Positions 33,008 to 43,514 of a stretch of DNA of 64,000 nt are shown here, piece after piece. The stretch spans positions 496,001-560,000 of the forward strand of contig NAJO01000005.1 of NCBI GenBank assembly GCA_002077065.1. The letters are read 5' to 3'. The notes below the pieces were generated by a model, which was not told where the DNA came from, did not search any database, and saw nothing but the letters and a program-made list of their open reading frames with translations. This DNA comes from Cryoendolithus antarcticus. Taxonomy: Eukaryota; Ascomycota; Dothideomycetes; Cladosporiales; Cladosporiaceae. How positions within the stretch are numbered: the first letter of the stretch is position 1; every line of letters starts with the position of its first letter. Both the position numbers and the translations under genes were made by a program.

Positions 33008-34105
33008 ATGTGCGCCCGCACCGTTCACCACTTCCGCCAATGCGGCCACGAAGTCGTAAGCTTCATCCGCTGTTTCGTTGCCCAACGAGTCAACGTAGAA
33101 CACTGCGGACCGCGAAATCTCCCAACGCAGACTTACTACGACGATGCGCTGTGCTCTGATTGTCGAAAGAAAAGGGCCCGGGAGTATAGGGATTATGCGA
33201 CTGGCTGGCGTGAAGAGCCGGATCTTTCTCGGAATAAGACTCAGAAGTCGATGGCAGAGCAGCATGCGACAATGAGTGCAAGTGCTCAGCCGGTAGGGGC
33301 GACGACAAAAGGCCTCGAAACGTCGGCAGCAGATGGACCGACCTTCAACTTTGCGAATGACAGGCTGGCAGATGGCGCGGCTGGAGACCTCGCCGCGACA
33401 AGCCCAGGGGCCATGGGCTCTAGCTTTGCGAATGATGTCGAACAGTCCAATGAAGTCACGCCAGAGGACATTGCAACAGCTGTCGCGGCCGCAGATGCAC
33501 TGATAAGCGAAGGCGACGAAACAGCCGCCGGTCAGCATGAGGCTGGCATGAAGGTCGTCACGAGCATCGAGCAGCAGTTCGACTCTCGCCTCCCGACTCC
33601 CTCAGGATTGCCAGACCCCACAGTCCCAACCGCACCTTAGGAAGGCAACCCAACACCCGCTGACGCCAATCTCCCGCTCTCACAAACACTCAATCCATCC
33701 GCAAAGGTCGACGAGGATGCGAACGTACGGATTCCCGTCTCGCAACCCGCCAACCCTTCCCCGACTATCGACCAGGAGCAAGAGGACCCCGACGCCTGGA
33801 TCACTCAGCCACCTCCCGGTCCCGTACACCCCCCGATTCCACACGTGGATCCCAAAGAAACTACTTCGAAAACACCACCGCGGTACTCACCACCCGCTCT
33901 ACCTCGCCTGGCGAACCCTGTTGACGATGTCGATGATCCGGACCCATGGAGACCGCATGGAAGTTCCAAGGCGCCGGGAGATGAGCATGACATCAGTGGA
34001 CACCGGCAGTGGCTCGTGAGAGTCAAGGCACGGCGTGATGAGCAGGATCGAAAGTATCTGAGTGAGCATCGTGGGAAGGTCAGGCCGCTTTTGAACAGCG
34101 ATTGA
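33008..34105 (+). CDS. Cys-rich protein with one in-frame TAG (hypothetical)
   Basis: From ATG 33008 a frame runs 210 codons to TAG at 33638..33640, then stays open in the same frame for another 154 codons to TGA at 34103..34105. The first part begins HHFRQCGHEVVSFIRC, then CGPRNLP and CSDCRKKRAREY, a zinc-knuckle-like head common in small fungal proteins, followed by an acidic Ala/Ser-rich region. The part after the TAG is Pro/Asp-rich (EDPDAWITQPPPGPVHPPIP, DDVDDPDPWRPHGS, RQWLVRVKARRDEQDRKYLS) and coding-like. Possible explanations are an intron ending at CCTTAG, stop-codon readthrough, or a nonsense mutation in a once longer gene. No strong donor in the right phase was found; AAG then GTCGTC at 33554 is the nearest. 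Function unknown. Confidence 0.6.
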
Positions 34106-34332
34106 CGGGAACGAGGACCGGAGACTAGAGTGGATGTGGAATGGCGAGGCAGGGGAGGAAGTGGAGTGGAGGGGACAGAACTAGGAGGCAATACGCGAAG
34201 GCAGCGCGCATGAGGATGTACAGCTTACACATGGGAGGGGAGGTCTCGAGAGACGACAAGGAAGTGTGATACTGATCATTCGTTTGGGCAGAGTTAAAAG
34301 GTATCTCACATGCACACTCACTTCTCGTCATC

Positions 34333-35223
34333 TCACTTCCCATACGGCCCACTAACAGCCTCCACCCCCTTCTTCAACCCCTGCACCCCGGCATGCACAT
34401 AGCTCCCCTTCGCCGCCTCGAAAGCCTGCCCAAAAGCCTTCGGCACAGCAACCATATCCGTCATCGCACTGCACATCCCAAACCCCTTATCGGCATAACT
34501 CCTCGCCTCCTCCCCACTGTTACAGTAAATCCCACTGCTTATGCCATTCTTCTCAGCAGCCTTCTGCACGCTCGCAATAGCCTCCACGAGCTCCGGATCC
34601 CGTGTGGCAGAGACGATGGGGTGGCCGATGTTGTTGCCGAGATCGAAGGGCCCGACGAAGAGGACGTCTATGCCGGGGACGGCGGCTATGGCGTCTAGCT
34701 CCGCGAGGGCGGAGGAGGTTTCGATTTGCACGGCGATGACGAGGGAGCTGTTTGCTTGTTTGAGGTAGTCTATTGAACTGACCTCTTTCACCGCACTGGT
34801 CGACCCGAGCGGCGGCTGCTGAACGAACTTCTCCATACTGAACGGACTGCCAAAACCCCTCGTACCCTGCGGCGGAAATTTGCTCCAAGACACGATATCC
34901 TGCGCCTGCTTGGCAGTCTGCAGCAGTGGTACCAGTATACCGTGCGCGCCGGCATCTAGGGCGCGTTTGATCATCCAGTGTTGCGCGTCGGGGACGCGGA
35001 CTATGGGACTGACGCCGCAGGCTGCTGCTGCGGCTACGAGCTCGTGCATGCTGTCGTCGGAGATGTTTCCATGCTCTTGGTCGATTAGGAGCCAGTCTAT
35101 GGAAGAGGATGAACGGCAGATTGCGCGGCAGAGATTTGTGCCGGGAAGCATTTGCCAGGCGCCGAAGGTGGGTGATTTGGATTTGAGGGCGGTTTGGAGG
35201 CGGTTGGCGGATTGCATGGCCAT
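34333..35223 (-). CDS. HpcH/HpaI aldolase / citrate lyase family protein
   Basis: Intronless, 296 residues, one continuous TIM-barrel family sequence. Family motifs are FGAWQMLPGTN, DWLLIDQEHGN (catalytic His region), PIVRVPDAQHWMIKRALDAG, GILVPLLQTAKQAQDIV, GTRGFGSP, VIAVQIETSSAL (metal-binding Glu) and GIDVLFVGPFDLGNNIG (metal-binding Asp). These class II aldolases cleave or form pyruvate-derived 2-keto-3-deoxy or 4-hydroxy-2-oxo acids using a divalent metal. The exact substrate cannot be told. Starts at Met1 and Met3 are nearly equivalent. No targeting peptide is obvious. The 3' end converges on the Cys-rich ORF. Confidence 0.9.
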   Translation of the reverse strand: MAMQSANRLQTALKSKSPTFGAWQMLPGTNLCRAICRSSSSIDWLLIDQEHGNISDDSMHELVAAAAACGVSPIVRVPDAQHWMIKRALDAGAHGILVPLLQTAKQAQDIVSWSKFPPQGTRGFGSPFSMEKFVQQPPLGSTSAVKEVSSIDYLKQANSSLVIAVQIETSSALAELDAIAAVPGIDVLFVGPFDLGNNIGHPIVSATRDPELVEAIASVQKAAEKNGISSGIYCNSGEEARSYADKGFGMCSAMTDMVAVPKAFGQAFEAAKGSYVHAGVQGLKKGVEAVSGPYGK

Positions 35224-35573
35224 GGCTGCGGCTGCTCTGTGAGACGATGCCTGAATAGTTCAATCGACTCGAAGTGCGGTTGTCGATCAGGTGTAGGGAG
35301 TACAGTAGCTGCGCGACCACTTTGTCTTCGAGCTGTTTCAATGGTTCTGCGGGGTCTTCGGGGCAATGTAGTCCGTTCAGGTACCATCGGGGAAGCAACA
35401 TTTGAGCCGAACGAGAGCACGCCGAAAGCGCATTCACACGGCGACGATCGCAGTCAAGGTGATCGTGTCCGGCTCAGGAAGAGACGTGGAGATCTGGCTG
35501 GGACTTTACTGCGATCACAGTTCCAGAGATGCCTACAGCGTCTTTGCAGCCGATTTCCACAGATTTCCCGTCG

Positions 35574-35987
35574 TCAAGTAGAGTACGAGTCCGGTTCCTT
35601 GATCAGTTCCTGATCCATGACAGCTTCCAGTTGGTCCTCGGTGAAGCGATGCATCAGCTTCCCAGCTGCGGTGGTCGTCTCGAAAGCATGGCTGCTCTCC
35701 CTCACCTTGTCGATGTGTAGCTGTTTCGATGGTCAGCAATTCTCCCGTGATGACCATGATGATGAGCTCGATCTGACCACAGGCGTATCAAACTCGTACA
35801 ATGCTTTCCACTTCGGGTGCTTCATGACATTGACCTCTGTGAACTCGAACGGTCGTCGTTGCCAGACCTTGGCCATTACGTCCTTGGCGTCGTTGCAGAG
35901 TCCGCAATTCGGTCGAGTGAAGAACGTCAGACGGACTGCCCACTGACGGGCGTGATCAACCGATAGCAGGCGGATTGTAGGCCTCAT
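35574..35987 (-). CDS. Glutaredoxin-like protein (YDR286C/C5orf63 type)
   Basis: Three exons on the minus strand, 35987..35778, 35720..35706 (15 bases) and 35657..35574, 102 residues. The first exon carries RLTFFTRPNCGLCNDAKDVM, a thioredoxin-fold CxxC motif, and ends KALYEFDTPV. The micro-exon adds LHIDK, and the last exon gives LMHRFTEDQLEAVMDQELIK. The cis-Pro motif DTPV followed by a strand and then KLMHRF is typical of this glutaredoxin-like family. Intron 1 has a CTGACC branch-like site. Intron 2 needs an AAG acceptor (48 bases); the nearer CAG would break the frame. Role is thought to be thiol redox chemistry, but substrates are unknown. Confidence 0.75.
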
Positions 35988-36167
35988 CGTGAGGTGATCA
36001 GTTGGAAGTATGTAGATTCACTTCCATCTCGTGTTGGCTTCGCGTCAAAGTGCCAAGATTGCTGGCGCTGACGTCGATGTCGACTTGCTAGAAATGTTTC
36101 ATGCGAGCATTTCCTCACCGACCGCCTTTATCTTGCGATCGGCTAAGCATAATCTCTCCAGAACATC

Positions 36168-37192
36168 ATGGCTGAGAAATGCGTGCACCGCGGATGCGGC
36201 AAACAATTCTCGGACTCCTCAGAGCCGTGTAGCTACCATCGTACGCCTTGCCGTTCCCTTTTCCAGAACCTCCGCTGACCACTCTCACAGCTGGTCTTCC
36301 AGTCTTCCACGAAGGCCAAAAAGGCTACCGCTGCTGCAAGCCCCGCGTGCTGACTTTCGACGAGTTTCTCACCCTGCCACCCTGCACGACGGGCACACAT
36401 AGCACAATAGACGATACCCCAGCACCAGAACCCGACACGACCAAACTCACGTCCGAGCAAGTGGACGCCAAGATCGCAGCCCAGAATGTGAAGGCGAGCG
36501 CTGAGCCGGCTGTAGCACGGCAAGCTGTCTCGACACAGCAAGCTGCGACGCCGACGCCGAAGCCAGAGGTAGTGGTGGAGGAGGAGAGTGATGAGGAGGG
36601 CGTGACGGTCCCGAGCGGGGCGCGGTGTAAGCGGAAAGCTTGCGGCCAGAGCTATGATGCGAAGGTCCCACGAGGAGAGGAAAAGTGCGTGCATCACCCT
36701 GGTGCAGCGTTGTTTCACGAGGGAAGCAAAGGCTGGACATGCTGTAAACGGCGAGTACTGGAGTTTGACGAGTTCATGAAGATCGAGGGATGCACGACGA
36801 AGTCACGGCATCTTTTCGTTGGGAAGCCGAAGGCAGGAGGGAGTGAGGAGGACGAAGAGATTAAGGAAGTGCGGTCGGATTTCTATCAGACTGCCAGCAC
36901 GGTGATTGCATCACTCTACCTCAAGAAAGTCGACAAGACCACGTCGAGCATCAACTTCAAGGCCGACAACAAGACAGTCGCATTAGATCTACGGACCTCA
37001 GATCGAAAGAGATACTGTGTGGACATGGAGCTGTTTGGGACGATAGATCCCGAGAAGAGCTCATTCAAAATCATGGGGACGAAAGTTGAATTGACGCTCG
37101 TCAAGGGAGAGAGCGTGGGTTGGTCGGTATTGAGGAGTGGAGATCGAGGTACGGGCGAAATTATACAGGCTGGTAGGGCGGGCAGGGTATGA
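36168..37192 (+). CDS. CHORD and CS domain protein (CHORDC1/CHP-like co-chaperone)
   Basis: Two exons, 36168..36240 and 36291..37192, 324 residues. The first CHORD (Cys- and His-rich zinc domain) spans the junction: EKCVHRGCGKQF, CSYHPGLPVFHEGQKGYRCC then LTFDEFLTLPPC. A second CHORD follows at about residues 120-185 with CKRKACGQSYD, CVHHPGAALFHEGSKGWTCC and FDEFMKIEGC. The C-terminus (about 205-315) is a CS/p23-like domain (SDFYQTASTVIASLYLKKVD, VELTLVKGESVGWSVLRSG). Such proteins are Hsp90 co-chaperones, acting with Sgt1 in client maturation. The linker is Ala/Glu-rich. Confidence 0.92.
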
Positions 37193-37551
37193 CGGGAGGA
37201 GTCGTAACGAGACCACGACGGTGAAATCATGAGAGTGATATGGATAGCTGCGGACAGGGACGAGTACGGTGTGGGCTATGAGACCACGGTCATCCAAGTG
37301 GCGCAAGTCGAGGCCTTGCTGCGACTCAAGAATATCTACTTCGGTAGGGAAGCATGTTATACGTCTCGCGGACGTGAAGAGCACTCAGATGCACCATGGG
37401 TCAGCCTACATGCAATGAATCCGCTGCTGACAGAGTATAGAGGATAAAATCACACATTCCGCATATAGCTGTGCTTGTACGGCGAGCATGGTGCCCATAC
37501 AATAAGCGCCACTACTCTCCAGAAATAAAATCTCATCGTACCACTTGGCCT
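37193..37551. other. Convergent 3' intergenic region
   Basis: About 360 bases between convergent genes; nothing recognised. Confidence 0.4.
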
Positions 37552-38187
37552 TCACCGCCCATGCGGGTTCTCCAGTGTCGTATCGCCACGATGCTCCGGC
37601 CACAACCCAACCATCTCATTCTTCGGTTTGGCATGCTCTGGCTGCAAGCAATAGGCAACTTCTAAGCTTCGACGACGGATCGCGCCAATGAGCCCTTCGT
37701 GCCTGTCGCCATTCTCGCTGGCAGCCGCCAAAAAGCCGCGATCGGGGTCTGACAGCACAGTGTTTTGGTCTGTCGGCGTCGAGCGCTCTCCCACATTGTC
37801 CGTTCGCGATGGGTCCGTCCCGCGTGGAAGATGACCAGGCAAATGAGGGTGGCGTAGGTGAGGCATATGCAGCTTGCCTCCGAAGAACCCGCTACCTGCT
37901 TTGGTAGATTGTACATCCTCCTTTGCCGCTGCAGGTACAGGCGTCGGAATATCAGGATCCGACTCGTGGATGTCAGGCTCCAGTGCGCTGGCCCACTCTG
38001 CTTCGGGATGGTTGCCTTTGGCGTCCACGATCGGCTGCGGGTCGTGGAAAGTGAGAGGTACTGCTGCGGTATCCTTTGTGTGCTCCATTGGGTTGATGGT
38101 GGGCTTGCGTCCAGCTTCTGGGAATTCGTCCGCGTCTTCGTAAGGGTCGTACATTTGAACTGATTCGGGTTCAAGGTCTTGGCCCAT
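37552..38187 (-). CDS. Hypothetical acidic protein
   Basis: Intronless ORF of 211 residues from ATG 38187. It is acidic and Pro-rich at the N-terminus (QMYDPYEDADEFPEAGRKP), has a His-rich stretch in the middle (LHMPHLRHPHLPGHLPRG) and a C-terminal IGAIRRRSLEVAYCLQPEH. No domain, signal peptide or membrane segment is recognised. Residue use looks like real coding sequence, and no better frame competes. Confidence 0.55.
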   Translation of the reverse strand: MGQDLEPESVQMYDPYEDADEFPEAGRKPTINPMEHTKDTAAVPLTFHDPQPIVDAKGNHPEAEWASALEPDIHESDPDIPTPVPAAAKEDVQSTKAGSGFFGGKLHMPHLRHPHLPGHLPRGTDPSRTDNVGERSTPTDQNTVLSDPDRGFLAAASENGDRHEGLIGAIRRRSLEVAYCLQPEHAKPKNEMVGLWPEHRGDTTLENPHGR

Positions 38188-38929
38188 GTATTCCCTGAGC
38201 TGGTGGAGATGTGGTGATATGGTTTATGTTGTGATCTGCTAGGAAACGCGTGGCATATACACTATGCTTAACAGTCGCCACTCGTTGGTTCTGGCCATCG
38301 CGAGCGGATTCCGGGGAGATGCGGATTCAAGGCTCGTGACCATGGTGTGACTGAATGAGCCATGGTCGACTCTAGCAGGTGGAATAGTCTGCGCAACCTG
38401 TCGCTCGGAACCGCTGTGATGCACAGCTTGAACATCGCTGGGCGAGACCGCTTCTGCGTACGCATGTCAACGAGTCTACATGGCTAATGTCAGTGGTGTG
38501 ATCTGCAATGCCTACTACTTCCGATATGGTCACACCACCCGGATGTTCCGACGTCCTTTGCCTTACATGCCTCCCGTTACGTGAAAACTGCACGGTGTTC
38601 AATCGCGCTCCCTGATTCGAGCTGGGTGCCAATGGATCTTAACACACTCGACACGAGGTGGATGATAAGCTCACGTTCGGAGTCTGCACTCCGCTGATCG
38701 GTGGAAATGTAGGGATTGCACCAGGCTCGACTTACCGGACTAGGCCTTGCGTCGCCTGCATCCTGCTATAGGCGATATGCTCGGAACGTATCGTGAAGTT
38801 GCCCAAGTCTGTAGACGTATATATATACGGTCCTTTCCCTCCGATGCTCAAGAGTCTGCTCCAGACACTTGAACGCATCGACAAGAGTCCCCACCTCCAA
38901 CGGCAACGAACATACAGCAACCAACAGAC
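38188..38929. promoter_or_regulatory. Divergent region upstream of Hsp20
   Basis: 742 bases between divergent starts. It contains the TATA box listed separately. I did not find a clean three-unit heat-shock element by eye. Confidence 0.4.
38818..38827 (+). promoter_or_regulatory. TATA box of the Hsp20 gene
   Basis: TATATATATA lies 103 bases upstream of the ATG and is followed by CCTTTCCCT pyrimidine tracts. Strong TATA boxes are common on inducible stress genes. Confidence 0.6.
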
Positions 38930-39659
38930 ATGGCTGTAGCTCCTATATATTACGATCAGGTACCTCCAGCAGTGAGCACTCGTGATGGACACGCAGTAAC
39001 GATGCTGACTCCAAGCAATAGCCCTTCCCAGAGCTCGCAGATCACCCTCATGAGCGTCTACACCAACACAATACCTTCCTCGGCACTATCGCACGCAGAA
39101 AGCCGGACCAGAAGACTTACCCCAATCACCCAGACTGCGATGTCAGCGACAATCTGAGCCACTACCTAGTCGATCTCGAACTTTCTGGCGTCAAAGATCC
39201 CAAAAGCATCAGCGTGAACTGGATTAGCTGGCGTTCCATGGTCGTTTCCGGCACCATCACCCGCCCAGGGTCTCGACCAGACTACCAGGAATCGTCCAGC
39301 GGCACAAACGGCAATGTTGGAGTCGCGAAGGATGAGCTGGCGCTCCACAGGGACAACACCAAGAAAAGCATCTCATCCAAGGATGAGCAAGAGGATACCG
39401 ATGACCTACCTCCGTGGCTGATACTCGGGGAACGCAGAATCGGTGCTTTTCGAAGGGAGTTTCACTTTCCGGTACGTTTACCGTCCGTGAGTGACACTTT
39501 CGGGCTGTCCATTGAAGCTGACTCTTTCCGCAGGTTGATGTTGATATGGAGAAGCTCGAGGCGAAGCTCGAGGCAGGGCTGCTTCGCTTAAAGGTACCCA
39601 AGAAGCAGCATAGTTACCCGAAAGGCAGTGGCAAGGTCAACATCGCTTCCGGCGATTAG
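38930..39659 (+). CDS. Small heat-shock protein, Hsp20/alpha-crystallin (fungal Hsp30 type)
   Basis: Three exons, 38930..38959 (10 codons), 39022..39471 and 39534..39659, 201 residues, phases all 0. The alpha-crystallin domain starts CDVSDNLSHYLVDLELSGVK and continues SISVNWISWRSMVVSGTITR. An insertion of about 55 mostly charged residues (DELALHRDNTKKSISSKDEQ) follows, then LGERRIGAFRREFHFPVDVD and KLEAGLLRLKVPKK, with the GLL motif where others have GVL. This insertion between strands is usual in fungal Hsp30-type proteins. The role is ATP-independent binding of unfolding proteins. The C-terminus lacks a clear I-x-I motif. Confidence 0.88.
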
Positions 39660-40518
39660 TGACTCGTAATGGAATGCGGAGAAGCTGGCAGTTGTCGTCT
39701 CGTGGCTCTGTCAGATTTCATCTCATGGATTAGCTAGTACTGAGCAGCATGTCTGTAATTATTTCTGCGCAGAAATGGTCGAAGTAATGTTATGCACGCC
39801 CTTGATTCCAGCGCTGGATGATAATCTCATCGGGCTACTCGCTCTTGCGTAGTACACCCGCAAGTCTGATCATATCGTGACACCGCTGATGAAAACAAGT
39901 GATGCGTATAGCTGGCCACGTCGGACCTTGAAGGAGGTAAATTGACGTTCTCGTGATCGGGGATCTCGCGGAACGCCCCCGATGGTTCGAGGAGGTGTCA
40001 CACCACTTTATATCCCCTTCACCCCATGTCTGCATCTGGGCCTTGCTGTTCGCTTGAGGAGAGAGCAGTTACTGCGAGCCGTCAGTGCATGGACCGGAAG
40101 CTGCTCGCCCCCTTCGGAGACTGATACGCGCTTCACACGCATGACCCTTATCGATGTACCACTCTGCCGCAAACATTCCGTGCGCATGGGACCACCTCGA
40201 CACGGCGTATGGGCTCTGACAACCCGATGCTTCCGCAGTTGATCGCTGGCACGTGCATCTGTGTCCGGCGTCCTTTGCATCCGCTCTGTGGCAAATAATA
40301 CCATGTACTGCCCTCCGAAGCGTGGCGTGATATGCGTTTCATTGCTCCATGGGCGAGCCCGACCGACGGCGCACCGCAGCTAGCATCTAGACCGCAGCAG
40401 TTGACAAGTCACACACACGGCCATATATCAGGCCTCGTCCACTGCCATGTATGTCCCTTACTCTGTTGCCTTACTTTCAACGCCTCTGTGATACTCATCT
40501 CAATACATCGATCGGATA
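39660..40518. other. Intergenic region, Hsp20 / Cys-rich protein
   Basis: About 860 bases. TTTATAT occurs near 40009, roughly 500 bases upstream of the next start. No gene seen. Confidence 0.4.
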
Positions 40519-41293
40519 ATGTCCGTTCCAGAATGGGTGCGGCGTCGCAACAGCACCATGTTCATCAGTAGCCCGCCATTCGGTTATGCTGGCAGGGACG
40601 ACAGGACCTCGTGCCCACAGTGGCATCCTCCTGAAGCGCCTCCAAACAGCATGCCTTACCGAGAATACCCGTACCACGGCTTCCCGCCCGCTCATCTTCA
40701 CGAACGACAGCGAACATGTGGCTGCAAACGTAGCCGCAGCGGCAGTCAGGAACCCTCTATAGTTGATGCGAGCATCAAGCCAGTCGATACTGTCTCCGCG
40801 CTCTGGTCTTCGCCACGTCTAAGCCAGGACCCCGTTCAAGACGTCCGTCAAATCCCGGAGATGGGCCGTCTCAGCATGCATAACACAGCTACCGAGGCTA
40901 CGCCGAGTACTGCAGACGCAGATTCGTTGCAAACAAGTGAGCGTCCTCCGGCGTTCAGCTCGTCGAAAGCTCACTGACAGATCCTCGGCAGTACTGTCGT
41001 CCGACCACAACAACGCAATAACGCTTCCCCCGATGCCAGCGCTCGATCCCGACGACGATAATGAGGAGGCCGCCAGTTCAAGCCCAACAACACCAGCAGC
41101 TGAGCCGGCTCATGTCAACACATTTCTGCGTTGCCCGGAGTGCAGCTGTATTCTGAAGTGGGTGTTTGTAGACCACTACATCGATGGGAAGCATCACGTG
41201 CATCGCTGCCAGGCGCGCTGTACCTGCGATGAGGTAGCGAGGAAGCCTCATGTGCCGGTTGAGTCATTCGAGGTCAGTCGGGGAAGCTTCTGA
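40519..41293 (+). CDS. Hypothetical protein with C-terminal Cys-rich motif
   Basis: Two exons, 40519..40936 and 40992..41293, 239 residues. The intron starts GTGAGC, has CTGAC and ends GGCAG; the nearer CAG at 40980 breaks the frame. The N-terminal part is Pro/Tyr/Arg-rich. An acidic linker (PALDPDDDNEEAASSSP) leads to a C-terminal motif FLRCPECSCILKWVFVDHYI then HHVHRCQARCTCDEVA, whose Cys and His spacing suggests zinc binding. No known family recognised. Met14 is an alternative start. Confidence 0.55.
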
Positions 41294-42234
41294 CCGACCT
41301 TCATCAACGTCAAAGGATAGACAGGACGGACGTGATGATGCTGGTGAACAACGTATGCCCAATAGTCAGCAAGAGTAGCACATGTAGAGCTCTTTAGCTT
41401 AGCTGAAGTGAGCTATGCCATATGCTTAATTGGAACCTCTCGTTAGTGATGATGTTTCTGGTCGGTCAAGCTTGCGATTCCCTCTGCCGCATGTAGAAGC
41501 GGCCATGTCTGAGCCCAAACGAGGCGGGACAGCTGACTTCTGGTCTCCATATCAGTCGCCGACCCCCAAAATCAGCGAATTCGTATGAGGATGGGGTGCC
41601 GGAATCGGATCTATCGCCCATGCACGTCGGTCAAGTACTCCGGAACATACACGTACTCGGCATGTCACTGGGAGGACGTCCAAAGAGGCTCTGCTGGGCT
41701 GGGACGCTAGCGCTCAGAGGTCCTCTCGTTCGGAATCTCGGGGCTGTTCGGAACGCTTCCGGCCGCGTGGCGCATCGACCTCTATGTCAACGAGCATGGC
41801 CTTCTTCGCACTACGGCACGGCCTGCCTGTTCCGTACAATTGGTCTGCCAGAACTCGTGCAAAGTGTCATGACTTGACGGCCGTTGCGCGGACACCCCAC
41901 GGCACATGAGGCGACCCAGCACGGCAGCAGCGGTTAAGGTACCTACAGCATACCATTTGCACGCCACCTGCTATCGTGATGATCCCCGTAGGCGTCGGGT
42001 GGGAGGTTACTCCTCCTGCGTCGCGCGAGGATGCTCCTATGGTTTCCGGTCCGCAGCCGTGCGTTGCCGTCGGTCACTCCACGTATGCCATCGGCAAGGA
42101 GTGGTGAAGGCGAGACGTCGACATTGACGACCGATAGTACTATTGGAAGCTACGAAGTCAAGAAATGGATCGTATTAGTATCCGGTGTTCCGCTCTCGGG
42201 TGTCATTAGAGCCATCTGAAACCAGCTTTCTAGC
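41294..42234. other. Intergenic region, Cys-rich protein / RING gene
   Basis: About 940 bases. I looked for an upstream signal-peptide exon for the RING gene and did not find one. Confidence 0.35.
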
Positions 42235-42986
42235 ATGCCGTTCCTTCCATATACTTTCGTTCGGTATAATCAGGCAGAACAACAAGTCGAAGAAGGCGCT
42301 CTCCCTGAAGTCATCGCACGCGGCGGGACAACAAATACCGATGGGACACCTACAGCAGTGACGAAGCTCTATGCTACTTCACCAGCCATCACCGCCGGGG
42401 TGTGTGTTGGTCTCATAGTTCTGGGCATCCTGTGTATAACGCTGTCAGTGCTGACGGGACTGCGACAGCCGTCATCCAGGGTTCAACGAAGCTGACAGCG
42501 TGCCCACAGGTTCGCACTTCGACATAAGCCTGTTCTGGCGCCAATAATCAGTTTCGAAGAGATTGCTGAAGCGCACTTGCAGCATCAACGCGGGAAGCAA
42601 GAAGCTGCGAAGCGCAATGTAGATGCTGTCCTGCACGAGAATTTCAAAACTTGGGCCTCGAGGACATCGATAAAGCGTCCAGGTCTCGTGCCAACAGATC
42701 CATTGTGGTAAGCATGAACGGTCTCCGTGATGTCTCTGGCGCATTCCTAAACGCTCACATATCTCGCAGCGTAGTGTGTCTGGAGATCGTGCATGACGAT
42801 GAGGAGATCGCATCTCTACTGTGTTTGCACTTCCTACACTGGGGGTGCTTCGAGGCTGTTTGCGCAGCAGGGCTCAGCCGATGTCCGATGTGCCAACAAC
42901 CCATAGCGACCAAAAGGACCGAAGCAGAGGTCAAGTCGGATGGTCGCCCGGTGACGTGGATGTCGGCCGTATCCATGAGCGTTTGA
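42235..42986 (+). CDS. Membrane-anchored RING-H2 ubiquitin ligase
   Basis: Proposed exons 42235..42431, 42510..42707 and 42770..42986, 203 residues, phases consistent. The N-terminus is followed by one transmembrane helix (ITAGVCVGLIVLGIL), a linker (PIISFEEIAEAHLQHQRGKQ) and a RING-H2 finger: CVVCLEIVHDDEEIASLLCL HFLHWGCFEAVCAAG, then CPMC. The C3H2C3 order is complete. Such TM-RING proteins transfer ubiquitin at endomembranes. The second junction (GTAAGC..CGCAG) is clear. The first uses a GTGTAT donor inside the membrane helix and is less sure; if read through, the frame ends shortly after the helix. Confidence 0.72.
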
Positions 42987-43514
42987 TCCAGACGAAGATG
43001 GAATGGAAAGAGGAAATCATGGGACAGAATGCTTCCCCTCTCCAGTGACCGCTCTTCCAAACGGCTCCCCAGAGCATTGGCCCGATCACCTTGCAATTGC
43101 TGCCCATCGATCCTCAGCCTTCTGATGGTGTAGTCAATTTTATGACAGAGTATTGTTCCTCTAGGGGGAGGACAAGCCTGTCTCCACAGTGTTTAACCCA
43201 GCGTGTGCTGATTCATGCAGGGTCGTGAAGAGTCGTGTGAAGGCACTGATCTACGCCTCGCGGACCATGTAACGTCTCGCGTTGATATGGACTATTACAC
43301 GGACGAATCTAGGATGAGCTGTAAACCTCGTGTTCTTATACAGCTTCTAGTGTTTGTCTATGAATCCACGCCTGCGTGATAGGCATCGCCCTATCCGTTC
43401 CCGTGGCTGTGCCAAGCCATTGCCTGTTATATATGGCCCATTGCGCCGAGTCCTGAGGTAGCAAATCCTCACATGAACAGTCAAGTTCTGCTGGGTATCA
43501 TTCTAAATCTAAGC
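42987..43514. other. Convergent 3' intergenic region
   Basis: About 530 bases between convergent genes; nothing recognised. Confidence 0.4.

Noticed and set aside
34553..35437. 294-codon minus-strand ORF over the aldolase
   Set aside because: Alternative frame of the HpcH/HpaI gene, with Arg-rich translation and no family match.
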